From contig NZ_VJZD01000011.1 in NCBI RefSeq assembly GCF_009377175.1, positions 1-64,000 of the forward strand: a stretch of DNA of 64,000 bases. Reading direction: 5' to 3'. The DNA is from Streptomyces adustus (GTDB lineage: Bacteria; Actinomycetota; Actinomycetes; Streptomycetales; Streptomycetaceae). Positions 49,186 through 57,276 of this stretch are shown piece by piece. The notes below the pieces were generated by a model that searched no databases, was not told the DNA's origin, and saw only the letters and a list, made by a program, of their open reading frames with translations. Position 1 is the first letter of the stretch, and each line of letters opens with the position of its first letter. Position numbers and translations under genes: made by a program.

Positions 49186-50358
49186 GTGACCGTGGAGAGC
49201 ACTGCCGCGCGCAAGCCGCGACGCAGCGCCGGTACCAAGCGCACGAGCGCCGGCAGCACGCCGGACACAGCGGGCGCGGGACCGGAACTGGTCCAGCTGC
49301 TGACGCCCGAGGGCAAGCGCGTCAAGAACGCCGACTACGACAAGTACGTCGCCGACGTGACACCCGACGAGCTCCGTGGTCTGTACCGCGACATGGTGCT
49401 CACCCGACGCTTCGACGCCGAGGCCACGTCCTTGCAGCGCCAGGGCGAGCTGGGCCTGTGGGCCTCGCTGCTCGGCCAGGAGGCCGCCCAGATCGGCTCC
49501 GGCCGCGCCCTGCGCGACGACGACTACGTCTTCCCGACCTACCGCGAGCACGGCGTCGCCTGGTGCCGCGGGGTCGACCCGACCAACCTGCTCGGCATGT
49601 TCCGCGGCGTGAACAACGGCGGCTGGGACCCCAACAGCAACAACTTCCACCTGTACACGATCGTCCTCGGCTCGCAGACCCTGCACGCCACCGGCTACGC
49701 GATGGGCGTCTCCAAGGACGGCGCGGACTCCGCCGTGCTCGCGTACTTCGGCGACGGCGCCTCCAGCCAGGGCGACGTCAACGAGTCGTTCGTCTTCTCG
49801 GCGGTCTACAACGCTCCGGTCGTGTTCTTCTGCCAGAACAACCAGTGGGCGATCTCCGAGCCCATCGAGAAGCAGACCCGCGTCCCGCTCTACCAGCGCG
49901 CCCGCGGCTTCGGTTTCCCCGGCGTCCGGGTCGACGGCAACGACGTCCTGGCCTGCCTCGCGGTGACCCGCGCGGCCCTGGAGCGCGCCCGGCACGGCGA
50001 GGGACCGACGCTGGTGGAGGCGTTCACGTACCGCATGGCCGCCCACACCACCTCCGACGACCCGACCCGCTACCGCCGCGACGCGGAGCGCGAGGAGTGG
50101 GAGGCCAAGGACCCGATCCTGCGCCTGCGGGCCTACCTGGAGAACGAGGGCCACGCCGACGCGGCCTTCTTCGAGGAGCTCGAGACGGAGAGCGAGGCGC
50201 TCGGCAAGCACGTCCGCGAGGTCGTCCGGGCCATGCCCGTACCGGAGCACATGGCGATCTTCGACAACGTGTACGCGGACGGGCACGCGCTCGTCGACGA
50301 GGAGCGCGCGCAGTTCGCCGCCTACCAGGCGTCCTTCACGGGCGGAGAGGCCGAGTAA
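49186..50358 (+). CDS. 2-oxoacid dehydrogenase E1 component, alpha subunit (second operon)
   Basis: A 390-residue thiamine-diphosphate subunit from GTG 49186 with GGAGG 9 nt upstream. The ThDP motif runs from FGDGASSQGDVNESFVFSAV to QNNQWAISEP. It is a paralogue of the gene at 32683 with a longer N-terminal extension (about 30 basic residues). In S. coelicolor the equivalent operon is annotated as branched-chain keto-acid dehydrogenase; a pyruvate-type function is also possible. It is followed 2 bp later by the beta subunit. Confidence 0.93.
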   Translation: MTVESTAARKPRRSAGTKRTSAGSTPDTAGAGPELVQLLTPEGKRVKNADYDKYVADVTPDELRGLYRDMVLTRRFDAEATSLQRQGELGLWASLLGQEAAQIGSGRALRDDDYVFPTYREHGVAWCRGVDPTNLLGMFRGVNNGGWDPNSNNFHLYTIVLGSQTLHATGYAMGVSKDGADSAVLAYFGDGASSQGDVNESFVFSAVYNAPVVFFCQNNQWAISEPIEKQTRVPLYQRARGFGFPGVRVDGNDVLACLAVTRAALERARHGEGPTLVEAFTYRMAAHTTSDDPTRYRRDAEREEWEAKDPILRLRAYLENEGHADAAFFEELETESEALGKHVREVVRAMPVPEHMAIFDNVYADGHALVDEERAQFAAYQASFTGGEAE

Positions 50359-50360
50359 TC

Positions 50361-51341
50361 ATGGCTGTTCAGACGCTTCCCCTCGCGAAGGCGCTCAACG
50401 AGTCGCTGCGCAAGGCCCTGGAGACCGACCCCAAGGTCGTCATCATGGGCCTGGACGTCGGCAAGCTGGGCGGAGTCTTCCGGATCACCGACGGCCTCCA
50501 GAAGGACTTCGGCGAGGACCGGGTCATCGACACTCCGCTCGCCGAGTCCGGCATCGTCGGCACCGCGATCGGCTTGGCGCTGCGCGGCTACCGGCCGGTC
50601 GTGGAGATCCAGTTCGACGGCTTCGTCTTCCCGGCGTACGACCAGATCGTCACCCAGCTCGCGAAGATGCGGGCCCGGTCGCTCGGCGCCGTGAAGGTGC
50701 CGGTCGTCATCCGCATCCCGTACGGCGGCGGCATCGGCGCCGTCGAGCACCACTCCGAGTCCCCCGAGTCGCTCTTCGCGCACGTCGCGGGCCTCAAGGT
50801 CGTCACCCCGGCGACCCCCTCCGACGCCTACTGGATGCTCCAGCAGGCGATCCAGAGCGACGACCCGGTCATCTTCTTCGAGCCCAAGCGCCGCTACTGG
50901 GACAAGGGCGAGGTCGACACCGACGCCATCCCGGGCGAGCTGCACAAGGCCCGCGTCGCCCGCGAGGGCACGGACCTCACGCTGGTCGCGTACGGCCCGA
51001 TGGTCAAGACGTGCCTGGAGGTCGCCGCCGCGGCCGCCGAGGAGGGCAAGTCCCTGGAGGTCGTGGACCTGCGCTCGATCAGCCCGCTGGACTTCGACAC
51101 CATCCAGGCCTCGGTCGAGAAGACCCGCCGCCTGGTCGTGGTCCACGAGGCGCCCGTGTTCTTCGGCTCCGGCGCGGAGATCGCCGCCCGGATCACGGAG
51201 CGCTGCTTCTACCACCTGGAGGCTCCGGTGCTCAGGGTCGGCGGCTACCACGCCCCGTACCCGCCGGCCCGCCTGGAGGAGGAGTACCTGCCGGGCCTGG
51301 ACCGGGTGCTCGACGCCGTCGACCGTGCCCTGGCGTACTGA
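50361..51341 (+). CDS. 2-oxoacid dehydrogenase E1 component, beta subunit (second operon)
   Basis: A 326-residue subunit from ATG 50361, two bases after the alpha stop. Conserved regions are VVIMGLDVGKLGGVFRITDGL, DTPLAESGIVGTAIGLA, VDLRSISPLDFDTIQ and the His-containing GGGIGAVEHHSESPE. It forms the E1 heterotetramer with the preceding subunit and is paralogous to the gene at 33825. Normal length, no anomaly. Confidence 0.94.
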   Translation: MAVQTLPLAKALNESLRKALETDPKVVIMGLDVGKLGGVFRITDGLQKDFGEDRVIDTPLAESGIVGTAIGLALRGYRPVVEIQFDGFVFPAYDQIVTQLAKMRARSLGAVKVPVVIRIPYGGGIGAVEHHSESPESLFAHVAGLKVVTPATPSDAYWMLQQAIQSDDPVIFFEPKRRYWDKGEVDTDAIPGELHKARVAREGTDLTLVAYGPMVKTCLEVAAAAAEEGKSLEVVDLRSISPLDFDTIQASVEKTRRLVVVHEAPVFFGSGAEIAARITERCFYHLEAPVLRVGGYHAPYPPARLEEEYLPGLDRVLDAVDRALAY

Positions 51342-51351
51342 GGAGAGGGTC

Positions 51352-52806
51352 GTGACGACGATGACCGAAGGGTCCGTACGCGAGTTCAAGATGCCCGACG
51401 TGGGCGAGGGACTCACCGAGGCCGAGATCCTCAAGTGGTATGTCCAGCCCGGCGACACGGTGACGGACGGCCAGGTGGTGTGCGAGGTCGAGACCGCCAA
51501 GGCGGCCGTCGAACTCCCCATCCCCTACGACGGAGTGGTCCGCGAACTGCGGTTCCCCGAGGGAACCACGGTGGACGTGGGCACGGCGATCATCGCGGTG
51601 GACGTGGCGGGCGGGGCTGCCCCCGTCGAGATCCCGGCGCCCGCCGCCGCGCAGCAGGAGGAGTCCCCGGCACCCGAGGAGCCGGCGGCGCCGGCCCGCA
51701 CGCCGGTCCTCGTGGGCTACGGCGTGGCCACCTCCTCCACCCGGCGGCGCCCCCGCAAGGGCACGCAGGCCCCGGGCCAGGAGACCCGGACCGCTCAGCC
51801 GGTTCCGGCGGCTGCCGCGGCGATCCAGGGCGAGCTGAACGGCGCGGGCGGCCCGGCCGCCACCGCCGGGCAGCGTCCGCTGGCCAAGCCCCCGGTGCGC
51901 AAGCTGGCCAAGGACCTGGGCGTGGACCTGGCGCAGGTGGTTCCGTCCGGTCCGGACGGCATCGTCACGCGCGAGGACGTGCACGCGGCGGCCGCCGCCG
52001 CGCAGGCCCCGGCCGTCGCCGCTCCGGTGGCCCCGGCGGCTCCCGTTCCGGCCGCCGCCCCGGCGCCGGTGCAGGCCCCGGCGCCGGTCGCGGCGTACGA
52101 CACCGCCCGCGAGACCCGGATCCCGGTCAAGGGGGTCCGCAAGGCGATCGCGCAGGCCATGGTCGGTTCCGCGTTCACCGCGCCGCACGTCACGGAGTTC
52201 GTGACGGTCGACGTGACCCGCACGCTGAAGCTCGTCGAGGAGCTGAAGCAGGACAAGGAGATGCAGGGCCTGCGGGTGAACCCGCTGCTGCTGATCGCCA
52301 AGGCCCTGCTGGTCGCGATCAAGCGCAACCCGGACGTCAACGCGTCCTGGGACGAGGCCAACCAGGAGATCGTGCTCAAGCACTACGTCAACCTGGGCAT
52401 CGCGGCGGCCACCCCGCGCGGTCTGATCGTGCCGAACATCAAGGACGCGCAGACGAAGACGCTGCCGCAGCTGGCCGAGGCACTGGGCGAGCTGGTGTCG
52501 ACGGCGCGCGAGGGCAAGACCTCGCCGACGGCGATGCAGGGCGGGACGGTGACGATCACCAACGTCGGCGTCTTCGGCGTCGACACCGGTACGCCGATCC
52601 TCAATCCGGGTGAGTCCGCGATCCTCGCGGTCGGTGCGATCAAGCTCCAGCCGTGGGTCCACAAGGGCAAGGTGAAGCCTCGCCAGGTCACCACGCTGGC
52701 CTTGAGCTTCGACCACCGACTGGTCGACGGCGAACTGGGATCGAAGGTGCTCGCGGATGTCGCGGCGATCCTGGAAGAACCGAAAAAGCTGATCACCTGG
52801 GCATGA
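51352..52806 (+). CDS. 2-oxoacid dehydrogenase E2 component (second operon)
   Basis: A 484-residue dihydrolipoamide acyltransferase. GTG 51352 follows AGGAGAG; an ATG three codons later is an alternative. The lipoyl domain has the lysine in VETAKAAVELP. A Pro/Ala-rich linker, the subunit-binding domain (KPPVRKLAKDLGVDLAQV), a second Ala/Pro linker and the catalytic domain ending LSFDHRLVDGELGSK (HxxxDG) follow. No E3 gene follows; a terminator lies directly after, so the operon has three genes. Confidence 0.94.
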   Translation: MTTMTEGSVREFKMPDVGEGLTEAEILKWYVQPGDTVTDGQVVCEVETAKAAVELPIPYDGVVRELRFPEGTTVDVGTAIIAVDVAGGAAPVEIPAPAAAQQEESPAPEEPAAPARTPVLVGYGVATSSTRRRPRKGTQAPGQETRTAQPVPAAAAAIQGELNGAGGPAATAGQRPLAKPPVRKLAKDLGVDLAQVVPSGPDGIVTREDVHAAAAAAQAPAVAAPVAPAAPVPAAAPAPVQAPAPVAAYDTARETRIPVKGVRKAIAQAMVGSAFTAPHVTEFVTVDVTRTLKLVEELKQDKEMQGLRVNPLLLIAKALLVAIKRNPDVNASWDEANQEIVLKHYVNLGIAAATPRGLIVPNIKDAQTKTLPQLAEALGELVSTAREGKTSPTAMQGGTVTITNVGVFGVDTGTPILNPGESAILAVGAIKLQPWVHKGKVKPRQVTTLALSFDHRLVDGELGSKVLADVAAILEEPKKLITWA

Positions 52807-52833
52807 CGGTCGCCTCGACCGGATAGGCTCGAC

Positions 52834-52882
52834 GCAGAGAGGGGCCGGCCGCAACTTTGGTTTGCGACCGTCCCCTCTCTGC
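52834..52882. terminator. Terminator after the second E2 gene
   Basis: Outer 11-bp perfect arms (52834-52844 with 52872-52882) and an inner imperfect CCGCAA/TTGCG pairing form a long hairpin between convergent genes. Confidence 0.8.
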
Positions 52883-52897
52883 TGTTCCGGGTCCGGG

Positions 52898-53917
52898 TCA
52901 GGGACGGTTCAGCACGTAGATCGGCGCCCCGTCCTCGCTTGCGCCCCGCGAGTGGATGCAGGCGTGCTTGCGCAGCATCCGCAGGCTGTCGTTCACCCGG
53001 TGCACCGAGAGCCCCGTACGGGCCGCGATGGACTCCAGCGGTTGACGCAGCTCACCCGTCTCGACCAGGACCGGGACGATCGCCACCGCCACCGCCCACA
53101 CGTCCGACGTCACGGACAGCCGCTGCCGCCAGTCGGCCAGCACGGACTCGGTGGTCGGGTTCACCGGGACGGTCGCAGCGGGCGCCGGACGGTCGAGGGC
53201 CAGGGCGTCGAGCCGGTTCGCGATGCGTTCCATGGCCAGCGCCACGGCCTGCTGCGCCGCGAGGGCCTCGCGCTGCATCTCCACCAGGGTGCGCTGCATC
53301 TCCATCATGTTCGTCTGGAGGTCCACCGCGGTGTGCTGGAGATCCACCGTGGTGCGTTGCAGGGCGAGCGACTCCTGCCGGGCGACGGCGAGTTGCTCGT
53401 CCGCCTGGATGTTGCGCTCCTCCAGCCGGACGATGGCATCGGCGATCTGCTCCGGCATGGCGTACGCGATGGGGGCGCCGGGTGCGGAGGGCTGCACCTC
53501 GGCCTCCTCCAGCGTGTAGGAACCATCGCGCTGGACGGTCTCGATCACCTCGGCGCACCACTGCTTGAAGGGTTCGCAGGCGGGCTTGGTGCAGCCGTTG
53601 ACGAGGAGGATCAGGCCTTGGAGATCGATGAGCTGCAAGTCTCGGCGCCAGCCCCTGCCTGGGGGAATGCTGAGACCGTAACTTCCAGTGACGGTCTCGA
53701 GATTGTCTCGATGTTCTTCGGGTACATGATCGGAAAGAGCCTTCCGCGAGTTGGCGTACCCCAACTCCTTGCACACGTCGACCGCAGGGAACCAGTGCGC
53801 TCCGCCGGGCAGGGTCAGCCGGCGGACCCGGGCGCCCGTGGCCGCGTAGACGAAGTCGCCGACGTCGATCGCGTCGTGCCGCTTGCCCGCGTCGGGCCTC
53901 TTGCCGGGTTCATTCAT
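52898..53917 (-). CDS. BRO-N domain protein (phage antirepressor-like) with coiled coil
   Basis: A 339-residue protein; ATG 53917 is preceded by GGAGGTGG. The N-terminal BRO-N domain (about residues 15-125) includes HWFPAVDVCKELGYANSRKAL, then LQLIDLQGLILLV. It is followed by a helical region with a quasi-heptad series (TTVDLQHTAVDLQ, NMMEMQRTLVEMQ) likely to be a coiled coil, and a C-terminal winged-helix-like part (ESIAARTGLSVHRVNDSLRML). BRO-N is typical of phage antirepressors, but no other phage gene is present, so this is likely a domesticated chromosomal regulator. Confidence 0.82.
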   Translation of the reverse strand: MNEPGKRPDAGKRHDAIDVGDFVYAATGARVRRLTLPGGAHWFPAVDVCKELGYANSRKALSDHVPEEHRDNLETVTGSYGLSIPPGRGWRRDLQLIDLQGLILLVNGCTKPACEPFKQWCAEVIETVQRDGSYTLEEAEVQPSAPGAPIAYAMPEQIADAIVRLEERNIQADEQLAVARQESLALQRTTVDLQHTAVDLQTNMMEMQRTLVEMQREALAAQQAVALAMERIANRLDALALDRPAPAATVPVNPTTESVLADWRQRLSVTSDVWAVAVAIVPVLVETGELRQPLESIAARTGLSVHRVNDSLRMLRKHACIHSRGASEDGAPIYVLNRP

Positions 53918-54017
53918 GTGAACCACCTCCGCTGCGGAACGTAGAGCGGAGCAAATCGAATATGCCAGCCAGCGCAATGATGTTCACCGGTGCGGGTGAA
54001 ATCGGGCGGGAAACACC

Positions 54018-54053
54018 GAGGGGGTCCTTCCGCCGCCGCGGAAGGACCCCCTC
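54018..54053. terminator. Terminator after the D,D-carboxypeptidase gene
   Basis: A 15-bp perfect stem (54018-54032 with 54039-54053) and a 6-nt loop lie 13 bp past the carboxypeptidase stop on the minus strand. Confidence 0.85.
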
Positions 54054-54065
54054 GATCTGTGTGCG

Positions 54066-54968
54066 TCAGGCCAGCTTCGCGAAGCCGTAGTTGAGGAGCT
54101 TCGTGGCGTCCGTGGCACGCTGCGTGGCGTTGGTGTCGGCGAGGATCGTGCCGATGACGGTCTTGCCGTTCCGGGTCGCGGCGAAGACGAGGCAGTACTT
54201 CGCCTCGACGCCGGAGCCGGTCTTCACACCGATGGCACCGCTGTAGCTGCTGAGCAGCGTGTTCGTGTTCGTCCACGCGGCCATGGTGCGGGTGCTGCCG
54301 GTCTTGGTGATCGTCTTGGCCGTGTACGACTTGGTCTTGACGATCGCGCGGAAGTTGGCGCTCTTCATCGCGTTGCTGGCGAGCTTCGTCAGGTCCTTCG
54401 CCGTCGAGTAGTTGCCACCGTTGCCGATGCCGTCGAACGAGTCGAAGTGGCTGTTCGTCATGCCGAGGCTCTTGGCGGTGGAGTTCATCTTGGCGAGGAA
54501 CGACTTCACCCGCAGGGCCCTGGTCGAACCGGTGCCGTACTTGTCGGCCAGCGCGTACGCGGCGTCGCAGCCGGACGGCAGCATCAGACCGTAGAGCAGC
54601 TGGCGGACGGTGACCTTGTCACCGACGATCAGGTGGGCGGACGACGCGCCCTTGGCGACGATGTAGTCGCTGTACGCCTTCTGGATGGTGACCTTGGCGT
54701 CCAGGTTGAGGTTGGACTGCGAGAGCACGACCTTCGCGGTCATGATCTTCGTGGTGGAACCGGTGGACAGCTTGGTGTCCATGCCCTTGTTGTAGAGCGT
54801 CGCACCGTTCGCGTTGTTCATCACATAGCCGGTCTTGCCCATGATCGTCGGCGTGGTGACGGCCTGCGCGGGTGCGGCGGCGAAGGCTCCGGTGGCCAGC
54901 ACGGCGCCCGCGGTGACGGCTACGGCGGCGACACGGCGGCGACGGATGCCCTTAATGCCCTTTATCAA
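54066..54968 (-). CDS. D-alanyl-D-alanine carboxypeptidase (PBP family, S11)
   Basis: About 300 residues if started at TTG 54968 with GGGG upstream; an ATG at 55052 gives 328, so the start is uncertain. A signal peptide (KGIRRRRVAAVAVTAG to AQA) leads to the penicillin-binding catalytic domain with SxxK in STGSTTKIMTAK, the SxN equivalent as SGC in LPSGCDAAYALA, and KTG in GVKTGSGVEA. It trims the terminal D-Ala of peptidoglycan pentapeptide. The Cys in place of Asn is usual for this actinobacterial branch as I know it. No C-terminal membrane anchor is seen. Confidence 0.92.
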   Translation of the reverse strand: MIKGIKGIRRRRVAAVAVTAGAVLATGAFAAAPAQAVTTPTIMGKTGYVMNNANGATLYNKGMDTKLSTGSTTKIMTAKVVLSQSNLNLDAKVTIQKAYSDYIVAKGASSAHLIVGDKVTVRQLLYGLMLPSGCDAAYALADKYGTGSTRALRVKSFLAKMNSTAKSLGMTNSHFDSFDGIGNGGNYSTAKDLTKLASNAMKSANFRAIVKTKSYTAKTITKTGSTRTMAAWTNTNTLLSSYSGAIGVKTGSGVEAKYCLVFAATRNGKTVIGTILADTNATQRATDATKLLNYGFAKLA

Positions 54969-55189
54969 GTGAGTTACCCCGAATAAGTTGAATGCCCCTG
55001 TTGTGCGGCCGAGTTGGCTTGCTACAGCGAGAGGGCCGCAAGTGTGTGACACGTAAGTAGCACAGAAGGTTGTGCGGTTGCTGGGGCCGAATTCCCCGAA
55101 CGGGTGAAGGGGGAGAGGCCCGTCCGGTCCGGGGTCCGGATGCTGGAACGGGCGCCACCATGCGTACGTGATGTATCTATCCTGTGGGC

Positions 55190-55840
55190 ATGAGCCTGGC
55201 CGTCAAACAAGCACCCGCCGCCGACCGCGTCTACAGCCATGTCAAGCAAGCCGTCCTGGAGCGCCGTTACGAGGGCGGCACCCTGCTCACCGAGGGCGAG
55301 CTCGCCGAGGCCGTCGGGGTGTCGCGCACCCCCGTGCGTGAGGCGCTGCTGCGACTGGAGGCCGAGGGGCTGCTCAAGCTCTACCCGAAGAAGGGCGCCC
55401 TGGTCCTGCCGGTCTCCGCGCAGGAGATCGCCGACGTCGTGGAGACCAGACTGCTGGTCGAGGAGCACGCGGCGCGCAAGGCCGTGCCCGCCCCCGCCGG
55501 TCTCGTCGAACGGCTGGAGGGGCTGCTGGCCCGGCAGAAGGCCCAGGCCGCCGCCGGGGACCTGGCGGGCGCCGCCGTCACCGACCGCTGCTTCCACGCG
55601 GAGATCGTCCGCAGCGGCGGCAACGAGATCCTCTCCCGCCTCTACGACCAGCTCCGCGACCGCCAGCTGCGGATGGGCGTGGCGGTGATGCACTCCCACC
55701 CCGACCGGATCGCCAAGACCCTCACCGAGCACGAGGAGATCCTCGGCGCGCTGCGCGCGGGGGACGCGGAGGCGGCCGTCTCCCTGGTCCACCGGCACAT
55801 CGGCTGGTTCTCCCATCTGGCCCGGGGCGAGGTCCGATGA
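55190..55840 (+). CDS. GntR-family transcriptional regulator (FadR/FCD subgroup)
   Basis: A 216-residue protein from ATG 55190; TATCCT ends 6 nt before it (leaderless pattern). The winged HTH reads LTEGELAEAVGVSRTPVREALLRLEAEGLL, the canonical GntR signature. The C-terminal FCD domain has the metal/ligand residues in FHAEIV and TEHEEIL. It probably controls the MFS gene whose start overlaps its stop by four bases. The effector is a small organic acid or similar, not identifiable here. Confidence 0.93.
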   Translation: MSLAVKQAPAADRVYSHVKQAVLERRYEGGTLLTEGELAEAVGVSRTPVREALLRLEAEGLLKLYPKKGALVLPVSAQEIADVVETRLLVEEHAARKAVPAPAGLVERLEGLLARQKAQAAAGDLAGAAVTDRCFHAEIVRSGGNEILSRLYDQLRDRQLRMGVAVMHSHPDRIAKTLTEHEEILGALRAGDAEAAVSLVHRHIGWFSHLARGEVR

Positions 55841-57147
55841 GCGGCGGATCCAGGCCGGCGGCCGTGCTCCCCTCGGACCCGCCGGGCGGCCGCCGCGCCG
55901 TGGCCGTCTGGTCCATCGGCGTCGCCGTCTACTTCGTCGCCGTCATCTTCCGAACGTCCCTGGGAGTGGCCGGACTCGACGCCGCCGACCGCTTCCACGT
56001 GGGCGCCTCCGCGCTGTCCACGTTCTCCATCCTCCAACTGCTGGTGTACGCGGGCATGCAGATACCCGTGGGGCTCCTGGTGGACCGGCTCGGTACCAGG
56101 AAGGTGCTGACCATCGGCGTCGTGCTGTTCACGGCCGGGCAGCTGGGCTTCGCGTTCTCACCGTCGTACGGCACGGCGCTCGCGTCGCGGGCGCTGCTCG
56201 GGTGCGGTGACGCGATGACGTTCATCAGCGTGCTGCGGCTCGGCTCGCGCTGGTTCCCGGCGCGGCGCGGACCGCTGGTCGCGCAGCTCGCGGGTCTGGC
56301 CGGCATGGCCGGCAACCTGGTGTCGACGCTGGTGCTGGCCCGGCTGCTGCACGGCATCGGATGGACGGCGGCGTTCGCGGGCAGCGCGCTCGCCGGAGTC
56401 GTGGTGCTCGTCCTGCTGCTGCTGTTCCTGGAGGACCACCCCGAGGGGTTCGAGCCGGAGCCGTTCCCGCACCGGGGCGCCGCCTATGTCCGCCGTCAGA
56501 TCCTCGCGTCCTGGCGGGAGCCGGGGACGCGGCTCGGGCTGTGGGTGCACTTCACCACCCAGTTCCCCGCGATGGTGTTCCTGCTGCTGTGGGGGATGCC
56601 GTTCCTGGTCGAGGCACAAGGGCTCAGCCGGGCCACCGCCGGTGAACTCCTCACGCTGGTCGTGCTCTCCAACATGCTGATCGGCCTGGTGTACGGCCAG
56701 ATCGTGGCCCGGCACCACGAGGCCCGGCTGCCGTTGGCGCTGGGGACGGTGGGGGCCACGGCCGTGGTCTGGGCGGTGACGCTGGCCTGGCCCGGCGCGC
56801 ACGCGCCGATGTGGCTGCTGATCGTGCTGTGCGCGGTGCTCGGGGCGTGCGGACCGGCGTCGATGCTCGGCTTCGACTTCGCGCGGCCGGCGAATCCGCC
56901 GGAGCGGCAGGGAACCGCGTCCGGCATCACGAACATGGGCGGGTTCGTCGCCTCGATGACGACGCTGTTCGCGGTGGGGGTGCTGCTGGACGCCACCGGC
57001 GACGACTTCACCGTCGCCTTCTGCGCGGTGTTCGTCCTCCAGGCGCTCGGCGTCTCCCAGATCCTGCGGCTGCGCAGCAGGGCGGCCCGGCGGGAGCGGG
57101 AGCGGCTGGTGGCGTCCCGGGTGGAGACGGTGCACGTACCGGTGTGA
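55837..57147 (+). CDS. Major facilitator superfamily transporter
   Basis: A 436-residue protein from ATG 55837, overlapping the GntR stop (ATGA). Twelve membrane helices are apparent. The MFS loop 2-3 motif is present as GLLVDRLGTRKVL. A cytoplasmic linker (DHPEGFEPEPFPHRGA) separates the halves. Substrate cannot be read from sequence; coupling to a GntR/FCD regulator suggests an organic acid, sugar acid or drug. A weak hairpin follows. Confidence 0.92.
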   Translation: MSGGSRPAAVLPSDPPGGRRAVAVWSIGVAVYFVAVIFRTSLGVAGLDAADRFHVGASALSTFSILQLLVYAGMQIPVGLLVDRLGTRKVLTIGVVLFTAGQLGFAFSPSYGTALASRALLGCGDAMTFISVLRLGSRWFPARRGPLVAQLAGLAGMAGNLVSTLVLARLLHGIGWTAAFAGSALAGVVVLVLLLLFLEDHPEGFEPEPFPHRGAAYVRRQILASWREPGTRLGLWVHFTTQFPAMVFLLLWGMPFLVEAQGLSRATAGELLTLVVLSNMLIGLVYGQIVARHHEARLPLALGTVGATAVVWAVTLAWPGAHAPMWLLIVLCAVLGACGPASMLGFDFARPANPPERQGTASGITNMGGFVASMTTLFAVGVLLDATGDDFTVAFCAVFVLQALGVSQILRLRSRAARRERERLVASRVETVHVPV

Positions 57148-57179
57148 GCGGGCGGACGGGCGGGTGTCCCCCGCCCGTG

Positions 57180-57199
57180 GCCGGCCCCACCGGGCCGGC
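57180..57199. terminator. Hairpin between MFS gene and convergent enzyme gene
   Basis: GCCGGCCC (57180-57187) pairs with GGGCCGGC (57192-57199). It is short but well placed. The rest of this gap has degenerate CACCGCGTCA-type repeats. Confidence 0.5.
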
Positions 57200-57276
57200 A
57201 CGCCTCCGCCTCACCGCGTCACCCCGTCATCGCCTCACCGGGGCACCCAGGGTCACTGGATCAGCGAGTCACCGCG

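Noticed and set aside
49098-49186. ydaO-type c-di-AMP riboswitch before the second E1alpha gene
   Set aside because: Only the GGGGGGAACCC element resembles the class; the GGGGTGAATC-like and CCGAA-type segments are not found. Kept only as an unclassified structured leader.
52898-53917. Prophage remnant marked by the BRO-N gene
   Set aside because: No integrase, attachment repeats, structural genes or composition shift in the flanks.
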